DNA of 64,000 bases, taken from JAAYDI01 sp052034005 (GTDB lineage Bacteria > Planctomycetota > Planctomycetia > Pirellulales > Pirellulaceae). The notes under the pieces were generated by a model. That model worked only from the letters and a program-made list of their open reading frames with translations. It did not search any database and was not told the DNA's origin. Where the stretch lies: contig JBPOJB010000002.1 of NCBI GenBank assembly GCA_052034005.1, positions 186,001-250,000 on the forward strand, read 5' to 3'. Each line of letters starts with the position of its first letter. Within the stretch, counting starts at the first letter, position 1. Below, piece after piece: positions 25,978 through 35,259 of this stretch. The translations under genes and the position numbers were made by a program.

Positions 25978-26955
25978 ATGTTCGAACGTCGGTCCCTGAA
26001 ACTGCCGATCACGCTGGGCGTGCTGATGATCGTGTCGGTCATCGTGCTCACCGTGGGCTGGGTGCTGCTGTCCACGTTCGGCGCCGTGGCCAATATCCGC
26101 TGGGCGCCGCTCTACTGGACGTTGCTGTCCGTGGGCAGCGTGTTTCTCGTGTTCGTGTTGGTGGGTGTCGTGCTGTACTTGCGGCTCTCGGTCGAGACGA
26201 TCAACTTGAACCGGCGGCAATCGAACTTCATCGACAGCGTGACTCACGAGCTGAAATCGCCGCTGGCCTCGCTCAAGCTGTACCTCCAGACCCTGGAACG
26301 CTGCCGCGTCAGCCCCGAGAAGCAGGACAGCTTCGTGCGGTACATGCTGGACGACGTCGAGCGGTTGGACGCGCTGATCAACCACCTGTTGGACGCCGCG
26401 CGGCTGGACCATCGCACCGACCGTGCCGACATCGAACTGGTCGACATGTCGGCGGTCCTGGCCGACTGTGTCGAAGGGGTCTGCCTGCGCTATCGAGTCC
26501 CGCGGGACGCCGTGCGCCTGCATACGGAGCCGCTGGTGGTCGAGGCCCGCGCGGTGGATGTCGACCTGGTGATGCGCAATCTGATGGACAACGCCGTGAA
26601 GTATGCCAGTGACCGGCCGGAAGTGGAGGTGACGGCCCAGCGGACCGGCGAGGCGTGGGGCACGATCCGCATCACCGACAACGGGAAGGGGATCCCGCCC
26701 GACTTGCGCCGCCGGATCTTTGGTCGGTTTTTCCGGATCGGCAACGAGCTGGAGCGTGAGACGCCCGGCCTGGGGTTGGGGCTGTACATCGTGCGGACGA
26801 TGGTCCGGCGCCTGCGCGGGACGATCCGCGTGCGCGATCGCGAAGGCGGCACCGGGACCACGTTTGAAGTGACCCTTCCGGTCCTGCCCGCCGGCGCATC
26901 CGAGCTGCTGCCCGCCCGGACCGCCGGCGCGTCGGGGGAAGCGGAGGCCGTGTGA
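25978..26955 (+). CDS. Two-component sensor histidine kinase
   Basis: 325 residues. Two transmembrane helices (about 10-33 and 45-70) are joined by a loop of only about ten residues, so there is no periplasmic sensor domain; the signal is probably sensed within the membrane or through a partner. The HisKA phosphorylation site is His90 in SVTHELKSPL. The HATPase_c domain has the N box NLMDNAVKYA (about 199), the G1 box DNGKGIP (235) and the G2 box GLGLGLYIV (265). The C-terminus is Ala/Pro-rich. The stop overlaps the start of the response regulator (TGATG), so they are translationally coupled. The ATG at 25978 was chosen because the first helix follows directly. Confidence 0.92.
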   Translation: MFERRSLKLPITLGVLMIVSVIVLTVGWVLLSTFGAVANIRWAPLYWTLLSVGSVFLVFVLVGVVLYLRLSVETINLNRRQSNFIDSVTHELKSPLASLKLYLQTLERCRVSPEKQDSFVRYMLDDVERLDALINHLLDAARLDHRTDRADIELVDMSAVLADCVEGVCLRYRVPRDAVRLHTEPLVVEARAVDVDLVMRNLMDNAVKYASDRPEVEVTAQRTGEAWGTIRITDNGKGIPPDLRRRIFGRFFRIGNELERETPGLGLGLYIVRTMVRRLRGTIRVRDREGGTGTTFEVTLPVLPAGASELLPARTAGASGEAEAV

Positions 26956-27674
26956 TGCACGAGAACAAGCATATCGTCGTCGTGGAGGACGAGGAGCATC
27001 TGGCGATCGGCCTCAAGTTCAATCTCGAGGCCGAAGGCTATCGGGTCACGACGTTCAAGGACGGCCCGTCGGCGCTGGCGATGATCCAGCAGCGCGTGCG
27101 CGACGTCGATCTGCTGATCCTCGACCTGATGCTGCCCGGCATGAGCGGGTACAGCGTCTGCCAGACGCTGCGCGGGATCGGCTGGGACAAGCCGGTGCTG
27201 ATCCTCAGCGCCCGCACGCTGCCCGACGACCGCAAGCAAGGATTCGATGTCGGCGCCAACCAGTACATGAGCAAGCCGTTTGACCTGGACGAACTGATCA
27301 GCCGCGTGCGGAACCTGCTGACCCACTATCGGCCGCAGGTCCCGGCCCCGGCGCCGACCCTGCACTACGAATTCGGCAAGGCGACCATCGACTTCCGGAC
27401 CCACGAGGCCACCTGCGACGGCCGGCCGGTCCGCATGACGCAGCTGGAAATGAAGCTTCTGCAGTACTTCATCGAGCACGAAGGGCGGGTCATCCTCCGG
27501 CAGGAACTCCTGGAGAATGTGTGGGGCCTGCACGGCCAGGTGCAGACCCGCGCGCCCGACCAGTTCATCCGCCGACTCCGCAAGGCGTTCGAACCCGATC
27601 CGGCCAACCCGCGCCATTTCCTTACCATCCGGGACGCCGGCTACCGGTTCGTGGCCAAGCCGGCCGAAGCCTGA
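26955..27674 (+). CDS. OmpR/PhoB-family response regulator
   Basis: 239 residues from the ATG that overlaps the kinase stop; a GTG one codon earlier is possible. The receiver domain (about 6-118) has the acidic pocket EDEE, phospho-acceptor Asp57 in LLILDLMLPGMSG, Ser85 and Lys107 in YMSKPF. The winged-helix DNA-binding domain (about 138-232) has the family pattern MTQLEMKLLQYFIEHEGRV and ends in IRDAGYRFVA. It is the partner of the upstream histidine kinase. Targets cannot be read from the sequence; the linked flavoprotein gene is a candidate. The gene ends ten bases before the convergent stop of the GH42-like gene. Confidence 0.93.
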   Translation: MHENKHIVVVEDEEHLAIGLKFNLEAEGYRVTTFKDGPSALAMIQQRVRDVDLLILDLMLPGMSGYSVCQTLRGIGWDKPVLILSARTLPDDRKQGFDVGANQYMSKPFDLDELISRVRNLLTHYRPQVPAPAPTLHYEFGKATIDFRTHEATCDGRPVRMTQLEMKLLQYFIEHEGRVILRQELLENVWGLHGQVQTRAPDQFIRRLRKAFEPDPANPRHFLTIRDAGYRFVAKPAEA

Positions 27675-27684
27675 CAAGCCGTGA

Positions 27685-30600
27685 TCAGTCCAGTCCCTCC
27701 GGCCGGCTGAGCAACCGCTCCAACTGCTGTTGCCACGCATGCTGCTCGTCCTCCGGACAGACCAGAATCAGCATCGTGGCGCGGTCTTCGTCGATCTCCA
27801 GCCGCCACGGCCCGGACTCCCAGGAGATCGTCTCGGCCACTGCCCACGCGCCCCGCACGAAATGTCCCACGATCGCCCGGTAGCGTCCCGCGCGCGGCGG
27901 CAGGTCAATCGAGCCCGGCTCCAGGGGCGCGATCAACAGCGCCTCGGTCCGGCACAGGTCCTGGTCGCTGAGCGACACCAGCAGCTTCCGGCCTTGGCCC
28001 TGGCAGACGCGCTGGCCCCGGACCGCCGCCTCTCCGTCGGTATGAATGATCACGGCGCATTGCCGCGTCGTGGTGACAGCCAGGGCGGGCCAGCCGGCGC
28101 GCGTCTGCAGTTCGATCGGGCCGGCGGACGTCTCGATCTCCACGCGCTGGGTCGGCGCGCCCGCGGCCGTGTGGAAGACGACGTGGGCCGCGCCGCAGGT
28201 CGTGGGTTGACGCATGACGTGCAGCCACGGAACGTCCGGCTGCACCGGCAGCGGCAGAACCCCGCCGTCGCGCACCACCTCCGCATACAGCTTCCTCCGC
28301 AGCTCCGCCGCCGGCGCGTCCACCGCCAGCTCCAGCGGATCGCTGCAGTAGTACAGGCGGCCCCGACCGAGCCGGTTCCGCACCAGCACGGCGTCGCCCG
28401 ACGCGTCGCGCCCGAGCACCTCCGCAGTGGTCGCTTCGAGCGCCACGCAAGGCCGTACCATGCCCGCCAGCCCGCCTCCCAGCCGGAACTCCGCGGGCCG
28501 GTCCGTGCCCATGTCGCGGCGTATGTCCGGGTAGCGACGCGCGCCGACGCGGACGCCCGCCAGGTCGCCCAGTCGCTCCGCACCCGTCAACCGACGGTCC
28601 TCGTCATACGACAGGTCGCCCGTGACCAGCAACGTCCCTCCGCGTTCCACCCAAGCGCGCAGCTGCGACACCGTTCGGTCACTCGCCGCGAACGGGGACG
28701 GATAGATCAGCACCCGCGCAGCGGGCGGGATCTGCTCGAGATGCGCATCGTCCAGGCATCCGAACGGCACATGCAACGCCAGGAGGTCCGCACACGCCCG
28801 ATCCACCACCGTTTCCCCCACGCCGCCGTCGTTGCCCATGCGCAACTGGTTGGGCAGCAGGACCAGCACTTCCGGCGCCTGATACACCGGTCGCAGGCGG
28901 CGCCAAGCCAGCGCCTGATTGCGATGCACGTAGGCCACGTCCTTGGCGACCAGCTGGTGCGGGTAGAACAGACCCCAGGGGAAGACCCAGGCCTCGCCGT
29001 CGCGCAGGCACCAGTTCTGGATCTTGGAGCAGCCCAGCCCCAAGGCATAATGGGCCACCGCCGCGAACAGCTGCTTCTGCTGCTCCTGCGTGCGGCGGAT
29101 GTGATAGCCGAACGCCCCGTTCGATTCCTCCCACGCCGGGTGCGTCTTCACACCGTACTCGCCCAGGCTCACACCCTGGCCCCGGGCGCGCAGATCGGCG
29201 AAGCAGATCCGGAGAGGCAACTGCTCGAGGTCGACGCCCGGCCGATCGAAGAAGCCGATGTTCGACACGTCCTGGCCGTCGATCGTCAGCGGCAGGTCGA
29301 GACCTTCGAGCGTTCTGGCGTAATATTCCGACGTGATCGGATGCTCGGCATCCACCGCGCGCACCGCCGCCACGTGCGCCTGGTTCCAACGCGTGGTCAG
29401 CTGGGTCCGGAACTGCACGTCATCCACGCGGGCACGATCGGCCCATCGCCCCGAATCCGGCGGCGGATAGGCGAGCTGATCGAAGTCCCCCGCGAGGTCC
29501 TCGCGGCCCCAGGCTTGCTGGAGGGCCGCGATCGACCCGTAGCGGGCCCGCAGGTACTGCTGCCACTCCCGCTGCATCGCCGGCCCGTGCTGGTTCATGT
29601 CGAGTTGGTAGTCGCCGTTGATGTAGTAGAACAGCCCGGGGACGTCGCCGAGCTGCCGCGCGTACTCCGCGCATAAGCGGCTCTGCTCCTCGATCAGCTG
29701 GCGGGGAATCGCCGTGTTGTGGCCGATCAGCATGCCGGGCATGAACACGAGCCCGCGGGCCTGGCAGAGCTGGGCCAGGGCGCGGAACTTCCGCCAGTCG
29801 TCATCGAGCATCTGGTGGCGGGGACGCACGTATTGCAGGTTCTCGTACAGGTTCATGCCGATGTCCTGCGCCGCCGTGAGCTCGTCCCACCAGGTGGCCG
29901 GATTCTCGCTGGCCGATTGGTAGGTCACCGCGTAGGTGTCGGTGCCGAACAGGAACAGCGGCCGGTCGTTGAGCGTGAAGTAGTTGTCGGCGAATCGGAG
30001 GCGCGGCCCGGCCTGCATGACGGCATCATTGTGCGGCACGACGCCCGTCGCCATTTCGTCGATGCGCCGGCCGTCGAGTGACAGCCAGACCCGCAGCCGC
30101 GCAACGTCCGGCACCGCCGGCACCGGTCCGAGATCCGCCTGCAGCCGCTCGTGAGCGCGGCTGCGCACGGTCCCCGTCACGGTCACCGGGGCAGGGGAGG
30201 GCAGGGCGGGTGTGGCCTCCCATTGGAACGTCACGGTCACGTCGCGGTCTGCTTGGCCGCGATTGTCCACCACGACGCTGGCGCGCACCGATTCGCCCGG
30301 GCGGTACAACGCGTGATCGGTCTGCAGGTTACGGAGGAAGAGCTTGCGCGCCAGGAACCGGACGGCCTGCTGCAGTACCAACGACGTGTCACTCTGTGGG
30401 TCGGCAAACAGATCGGTGTTTTCGACGCCGAAGTACAACCAAGCGGATCCTGCATAGTAGCCCGCGTAGTTCAGCAACAGCGCGCCGGCGGGCCCGCGCG
30501 GACGCCCGTACCGATCGAAGGTCTCCAGGAGGGGGATCCAGCGCGAGCGGTCGTAGCCCAGCACGCCGCTGGCCGCCCAGCCGGTCACCGGTTGCGACCG

Positions 30601-31689
30601 CGCGACCGCCGCCTGGACCACGCACTGCCCCGCGGCGGTGCGCAGCTGCACCGCCCTCTGGAGCGGATAGGACGGATCGAAGATCCCGATCTGCTCGGGT
30701 GAGACCTTGAGCCCGTCACCCGGCTCGCCGTCGGCCGTATTGAGTGGTCGGCAGGCCGCATCGGTGACGTCGAACAAGTAGACATCGTCGAAATAGGCGA
30801 TGCCGCTCTTGAGGTAAAAACCGAACTGGATCCGGACCTGGTCAACCCGCTCGGACGCGATGAAGCGATACTCGAACGTCTGCCAGTCCGACGGCTCGCG
30901 GACGACTGCGAAGTCGCGCGAGTCGACATAGCGGCCTTGTGCATCGAATTGGTAGACGGCGATGTACGCGATCCCCGGGCCTGCCAGCCGTGTCGCGCGG
31001 ATCGCGCCCCGCGCGAGATACTCCCGCCCCGGCGTGACGCGCACGCGCGCCGCAAACCCTCCGCTACTCGTCCCCGCCTCGTCGTCCAGCTCCACACGGG
31101 CACACCGCGCGCCGCGCAGAGGCGCGTCCTGCGACAGGGTCGCATACGGGCCCGACCGCCGCCAGCCGCCCTGGATCTTGTCAGGGCCGATCGGCACCTC
31201 CACCGCCTCCTCGAAGCCACCGTCGGCCACCAGCGACCGCTCCTCGCGCGTCACCTCCCGGAGCTTCGCCTCGCACCACTCCTGCTCCCGCACCCATTGG
31301 CCGTCGACGCGGCGCACGAGATCCTCCAGCGCATACCCGCCCACCGAGACCAGGTCCCCGCCCGCGTGGAGGAACTGGATCAACGCCTCGCGCGCCGCCA
31401 CCGGAAACGTCCGGGCGTTGGGCAGTACGAGCAGGTCGAACTGTTCAACCGACAGGACGCCTGGATCGGCCAACTCCGCGGCCGAGATCCGGCGGGCCTG
31501 GAGACCCGCCTCAGCCAGGATGTCGACCAGCGTCGCGGGCGAGGAGGGGCAACCATGCACCGGCAAATCGGGTTCGTCCAGCACGGCCGCCCGCGCCGGC
31601 GGCTCCACCCATGCCCGCCCGATGTCCGGCCAGAGAGCCGCCCAGACCGCGCCCACCAGCCACGCGAACGAGATCAGTGCCTTGTGCAT
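27685..31689 (-). CDS. Large secreted GH42-like glycoside hydrolase
   Basis: 1334 residues with an N-terminal signal peptide (about 1-25). Residues 30-130 look like a glutamine-amidotransferase or ThuA-like fold (LLVLPNARTFP, GGDLVSVGGYALEDLV). A jelly-roll-like carbohydrate-binding region follows (about 145-310), then Ig-like segments, then a TIM barrel (about 570-900). YINGDYQ (about 687) sits where GH42 enzymes have the acid/base Asn-Glu, followed by the GH42-like YLRARYGSIAALQQAWG. LGEYGVKTHP (about 842) is the likely nucleophile strand. A trimerisation-like domain follows (about 960-1090, ILIYPSPFAA, GGTLLVTGDLS). It probably acts on beta-linked galactosides or related glycans outside the cytoplasm; substrate unknown. 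AGGTGGA precedes the ATG. Confidence 0.75.
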   Translation of the reverse strand: MHKALISFAWLVGAVWAALWPDIGRAWVEPPARAAVLDEPDLPVHGCPSSPATLVDILAEAGLQARRISAAELADPGVLSVEQFDLLVLPNARTFPVAAREALIQFLHAGGDLVSVGGYALEDLVRRVDGQWVREQEWCEAKLREVTREERSLVADGGFEEAVEVPIGPDKIQGGWRRSGPYATLSQDAPLRGARCARVELDDEAGTSSGGFAARVRVTPGREYLARGAIRATRLAGPGIAYIAVYQFDAQGRYVDSRDFAVVREPSDWQTFEYRFIASERVDQVRIQFGFYLKSGIAYFDDVYLFDVTDAACRPLNTADGEPGDGLKVSPEQIGIFDPSYPLQRAVQLRTAAGQCVVQAAVARSQPVTGWAASGVLGYDRSRWIPLLETFDRYGRPRGPAGALLLNYAGYYAGSAWLYFGVENTDLFADPQSDTSLVLQQAVRFLARKLFLRNLQTDHALYRPGESVRASVVVDNRGQADRDVTVTFQWEATPALPSPAPVTVTGTVRSRAHERLQADLGPVPAVPDVARLRVWLSLDGRRIDEMATGVVPHNDAVMQAGPRLRFADNYFTLNDRPLFLFGTDTYAVTYQSASENPATWWDELTAAQDIGMNLYENLQYVRPRHQMLDDDWRKFRALAQLCQARGLVFMPGMLIGHNTAIPRQLIEEQSRLCAEYARQLGDVPGLFYYINGDYQLDMNQHGPAMQREWQQYLRARYGSIAALQQAWGREDLAGDFDQLAYPPPDSGRWADRARVDDVQFRTQLTTRWNQAHVAAVRAVDAEHPITSEYYARTLEGLDLPLTIDGQDVSNIGFFDRPGVDLEQLPLRICFADLRARGQGVSLGEYGVKTHPAWEESNGAFGYHIRRTQEQQKQLFAAVAHYALGLGCSKIQNWCLRDGEAWVFPWGLFYPHQLVAKDVAYVHRNQALAWRRLRPVYQAPEVLVLLPNQLRMGNDGGVGETVVDRACADLLALHVPFGCLDDAHLEQIPPAARVLIYPSPFAASDRTVSQLRAWVERGGTLLVTGDLSYDEDRRLTGAERLGDLAGVRVGARRYPDIRRDMGTDRPAEFRLGGGLAGMVRPCVALEATTAEVLGRDASGDAVLVRNRLGRGRLYYCSDPLELAVDAPAAELRRKLYAEVVRDGGVLPLPVQPDVPWLHVMRQPTTCGAAHVVFHTAAGAPTQRVEIETSAGPIELQTRAGWPALAVTTTRQCAVIIHTDGEAAVRGQRVCQGQGRKLLVSLSDQDLCRTEALLIAPLEPGSIDLPPRAGRYRAIVGHFVRGAWAVAETISWESGPWRLEIDEDRATMLILVCPEDEQHAWQQQLERLLSRPEGLD

Positions 31690-31977
31690 AGCCCGCGTCC
31701 ACCTAGGTTAACGCCCATTCGACGGCCGTTACATGCGACGGCCGTCCATTGTGCCGTGCGACGCGAGCGCGTCAATCGGACCGGGCGCGACCCGGGCGTT
31801 GTGAATGCCGCGTTCGCCATTTGTCACTCGCCGCTCGCTCCGCGCGATCCCGAGGGCCGGCCCGGGCGTGACGATCCGTGAAGCGCCCTGGTCGGCGGTT
31901 GCATGGCGCGCGTGGTGGCGGCGATAATGCGGGAGACTTGCGGATGCCACAGTCTGTTTGACCAGGAGACGGTTGCC

Positions 31978-33285
31978 ATGTCGCACGCCAAGATGTCGCG
32001 CCGGATGTTCCATCGCACGAGTGCCCTGGCCGCCGCGGGCCTGACCGCACTGCAGACGACCCGCGTGTGGGGAGCCCACGAGCGGATTCGGCTGGGAGTG
32101 ATCGGCGTGGCGAATCGGGGCGGCCAGTTGATCGACGCGTTCCTGCCCCATCAGGACATGGAGATCGTGGCGCTGTGCGACGTGGCGGCCTCCACGCTGG
32201 CCGCCGCTCGTCAACGACTCGACAACCGTCCGGACGCCTACGCCGACTACCGCCGGATCCTGGAGCGGTCGGACATCGACGCGGTGATCATCGCCACACC
32301 CGATCATTGGCATGCGCTGCAGACCATCCACGCTTGCGAAGCGGAGAAGGATGTCTATGTCGAGAAGCCCGTCTCGCTCACGGTCGTGGAGGGCCGCAAG
32401 ATGGTCGAAGCCGCGCGCCGCAAGCAGCGGATCGTGCAGGTCGGCCTGCAGCGCCGATCCGGGCAGCTCTACGCGCGGGCGGCCGAGATGGTCCAGGCGG
32501 GAAAGATCGGGAAGGTGACCGTCACGCGCAGCTACCACCGCAGCAACATGTTTCCCGCGGGCATCGGCAAGGCCGCGCCCGGCCCGCCGCCTGCCGATCT
32601 CGATTGGGACCTGTGGCTGGGCCCGCGCCCCGCACGCCCGTTCCAGAGCACGATCGCACCCTACAAGTTCCGCTGGTGGACCGACTACTGCAGCCAGATC
32701 TCCAATAACGGCGTGCACTCGTTGGACATGACGCGCTGGCTCATGCACGACCTGGCCCCCACCTCCATCTGCTGCATGGGCGGCAAGTACGTCGTGGATG
32801 ACGATCGCACGGAGCCCGATACATCGCAGACGATTTTCGAGTTCCCCAGCGGCTGGCTCGCGCTGTTCGGCATGTACGAAGCGAACGGCAATCCGACGAC
32901 CGCGCGCAGCGGGTTTGTCGAACTGCGGGGTACGCAAGGCACGCTCTACGCCAGCGATGAAACCATCGAGATCGTGCCGGAACGCGGCGGACAGTTCCAG
33001 GATCCGAGCTACCGGATGGAGCCGGAGAAGCTGGCCGGCGCCGAGGGCGACCTTACGCAGCAACACGCCCGGAACTTCCTCGACTGCATGCGCTCCCGCG
33101 CCACCCCCAATGCTGACATCGAGGAGGGGCATCGGTCGACCACCATGAGCCTGCTGGCCAAGATCTCGCTGGCCGTCCGCCAGCGCATCGAATGGGATCC
33201 GCAACGGGAACAGATCACCAACCACCCCGAAGCAAACGCCATGCTGCACTACGCATATCGGAAGCCCTGGTCGCTCGACGGCTGA
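31978..33285 (+). CDS. Gfo/Idh/MocA family oxidoreductase, Tat-exported
   Basis: 435 residues. The N-terminus has a twin-arginine signal (SRRMFHRTSALAAAGLTAL), so the folded, cofactor-loaded enzyme should be exported. The Rossmann fold begins with IRLGVIGVANRGGQLI, and the family motif EKPVS (about 133) follows YVEKP. The C-terminal alpha/beta domain includes WWTDYCSQISNNGVHSLD, with the His and Asp commonly catalytic in this family. Such exported oxidoreductases are very numerous in planctomycetes and usually act on sugars or sugar-like substrates; the exact substrate cannot be told. GGAG lies eight bases before the ATG. The minus-strand GH42-like gene is divergent to it, which suggests related glycan metabolism (inference). 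Confidence 0.92.
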   Translation: MSHAKMSRRMFHRTSALAAAGLTALQTTRVWGAHERIRLGVIGVANRGGQLIDAFLPHQDMEIVALCDVAASTLAAARQRLDNRPDAYADYRRILERSDIDAVIIATPDHWHALQTIHACEAEKDVYVEKPVSLTVVEGRKMVEAARRKQRIVQVGLQRRSGQLYARAAEMVQAGKIGKVTVTRSYHRSNMFPAGIGKAAPGPPPADLDWDLWLGPRPARPFQSTIAPYKFRWWTDYCSQISNNGVHSLDMTRWLMHDLAPTSICCMGGKYVVDDDRTEPDTSQTIFEFPSGWLALFGMYEANGNPTTARSGFVELRGTQGTLYASDETIEIVPERGGQFQDPSYRMEPEKLAGAEGDLTQQHARNFLDCMRSRATPNADIEEGHRSTTMSLLAKISLAVRQRIEWDPQREQITNHPEANAMLHYAYRKPWSLDG

Positions 33286-33307
33286 GGCGTTCACGGCTGA
33301 GGCGTTC
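33279..33307. repeat. Short direct repeat spanning the oxidoreductase stop
   Basis: The 14-base unit CGGCTGAGGCGTTC occurs twice, 15 bases apart. The first copy contains the stop codon. It looks like a small tandem duplication with no evident function. Confidence 0.7.
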
Positions 33308-33578
33308 GGTGTCGGGAGGCCGGCGAACCGCCCGCAAACTCGCCGCAGTTTGCCGTGCATCGCGCGGCAACGCTCCGCGATGGAGACCTGTCGTGGAATC
33401 GCTGGACTAGGGCGAAAGGGTTTGCCGATTGTACCAGTGGCCCGCAATGTTCCGTGCTTGCGGGGCTTGACGGTTCCGGTCACCGTGCCGGACGAATCGG
33501 CCGTCCCGCCTGTACGGGATGTGCCGAATGGCTGCCGGCACCGGCGGCGTTTCAGTGGCGGAGGCCCGGGGGGGAAGC

Positions 33579-35234
33579 ATGCTCGCTTCGTTGAGCGTCA
33601 GGGATGACGTACGAACTCGCCAACCATCAGAGCTGGACCGTCGGCGACCTGGGCGCACCTGCCGCGTGCTCTGGCTGTCGGTCGTCGTGCTCCTGTTGAG
33701 CGGCTGCGGCTCGATCAGGAACTGGTATTCCAACGGCTTCAAGGTCGGGCCGGAATACGGTCGGCCCGCGGCCCCCGTGGCGGACGCCTGGTTGGACGCG
33801 TACGACGAGCATGTGCGGAGCGAGCTGGCCGACGATCCACTGTGGTGGGGCGTGTTCGACGACCCGAAGCTCAACGAGCTGATGCAGTCGATGTACGACC
33901 AGAACCTGTCGTTGCGCGCGGCGGGCATGCGTGTGTTGCAGGCCCGCGCCATCCGCGGCATCGCGGTCGGCGGGCTGTTCCCGCAGATGCAGGACGCGGC
34001 CGGTTCCTATAACCGCGTGCAGTTGAGCACGACGACGGCCGGCATCGGCAAGTTGATCGGCGCCGGCATGCCCATCGCCCGACAGTACGACACCTGGACC
34101 GCGGGCTTCGATGCCTATTGGGAGCTGGACATCTGGGGCAAGTTCCGACGCAACATCGAGTCGGCCGACGCCAACGTCGACGCGTCGATCGAGGACTACG
34201 ACGCGATCCTCGTGTCGCTGCTGGCCGAGACGGCGTCCACCTATGTCAAGTACCGGACCGCCCAGCAGCAGCTGGATTACGCCCGCGCCAACGTCAAGAC
34301 GCAGGAGGGCTCGCTCAAGATCGCAGAGGACCGGTTTGCGGGCGGCGTCTACAGCGAATTGGACGTGAAGCAGGCGCTGACGAACTTGAAGTCGACCGAG
34401 CAACTCGTGCCGCTGTTCGAGGCGAACATGCGCGACGCGAACCTTCGTCTCTGCACGCTGTTGGGGATCCCGCCGCGCGACTTGTCCGACGAACTGGGCA
34501 CCGGGCCGATCCCCGTCCCCAGCCCCAGCGTAGCCGTGGGCGTGCCCGCCGACCTGTTGCGGCGCCGCCCGGACGTGCGGGCGGCAGAGCGGCGCGTGGC
34601 GGCCCAGAGCGCGCAGATCGGCGTGGCGGCCGCGGACCTGTTCCCCCATTTCCACATCACCGGGAACATCCGCGTCGACGCCGAACGGTTCCACAACCTG
34701 TTTTCCCAGGCCAGCTCCGCAGGGATCATCAACCCCGGCTTCTCCTGGGACATCCTGAACTACGGCCGCCTGATCAGCAACGTGCGCGGCCAGGACGCCC
34801 GGTTCCAGGAACTCGCCTACGCGTACCAGGCATCCGTGTTGGCCGCCAATGCGGAGGTCGAGTCGGCGATCAACAACTTCCTGAACGCTCAGGAGCGGCT
34901 GATCGCCGCCGAGGAAGCGGTCAACGCCTCCCAGCGGTCGGTCGAGATTATCGAGCTGCAATCGGACAAAGGCGCCGTGGACATGAACCGCGTGTTCATC
35001 CTGCAACGCGCTTTGGTCCAAGACCAGGATCGCCTGGCGGCCACGCGCGGCGAGGTCGCCCTCTACATGATCGCCATCTACAAGGCGATCGGCGGCGGGT
35101 GGGAAATCCGCCACGGCGGCACGCCGAGCTACGCCATGGGGCTGAGGCCGACGGCGATCCCGGAGGAAGCCGGCCGCGAGCCGACCGAAGCCGCCCCGGA
35201 GCCGGCGGACATGTTGGATGCGGAAATCCAGTAG
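33579..35234 (+). CDS. TolC-like outer-membrane efflux lipoprotein (NodT type)
   Basis: 551 residues from ATG 33579, which has a strong GGGGGGAAGC ribosome site; an ATG at 33519 in the same frame lacks one. A hydrophobic stretch ends in the lipobox LLLLSGC, so it is probably lipidated. The body has the two-fold long-helix repeat of outer-membrane factors, with YWELDIWGKFRRNIESA and the conserved PADLLRRRPDVRAAERR motif near the middle. It should form the outer-membrane channel of a tripartite exporter. No periplasmic adaptor or RND/ABC pump gene is adjacent, so its partners are encoded elsewhere. The C-terminal 40 residues are Pro/Glu/Ala-rich and probably lie outside the barrel. A Cys-rich protein gene follows after 25 bp. 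Confidence 0.9.
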   Translation: MLASLSVRDDVRTRQPSELDRRRPGRTCRVLWLSVVVLLLSGCGSIRNWYSNGFKVGPEYGRPAAPVADAWLDAYDEHVRSELADDPLWWGVFDDPKLNELMQSMYDQNLSLRAAGMRVLQARAIRGIAVGGLFPQMQDAAGSYNRVQLSTTTAGIGKLIGAGMPIARQYDTWTAGFDAYWELDIWGKFRRNIESADANVDASIEDYDAILVSLLAETASTYVKYRTAQQQLDYARANVKTQEGSLKIAEDRFAGGVYSELDVKQALTNLKSTEQLVPLFEANMRDANLRLCTLLGIPPRDLSDELGTGPIPVPSPSVAVGVPADLLRRRPDVRAAERRVAAQSAQIGVAAADLFPHFHITGNIRVDAERFHNLFSQASSAGIINPGFSWDILNYGRLISNVRGQDARFQELAYAYQASVLAANAEVESAINNFLNAQERLIAAEEAVNASQRSVEIIELQSDKGAVDMNRVFILQRALVQDQDRLAATRGEVALYMIAIYKAIGGGWEIRHGGTPSYAMGLRPTAIPEEAGREPTEAAPEPADMLDAEIQ

Positions 35235-35259
35235 GGCAGATCCCAGGACGGGTGATCAG

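Noticed and set aside
31729..33483. Open minus-strand frame opposite the Gfo/Idh/MocA gene
   Set aside because: The plus-strand gene has a Tat signal, ribosome site and full family motifs. The antisense translation has no recognisable pattern.
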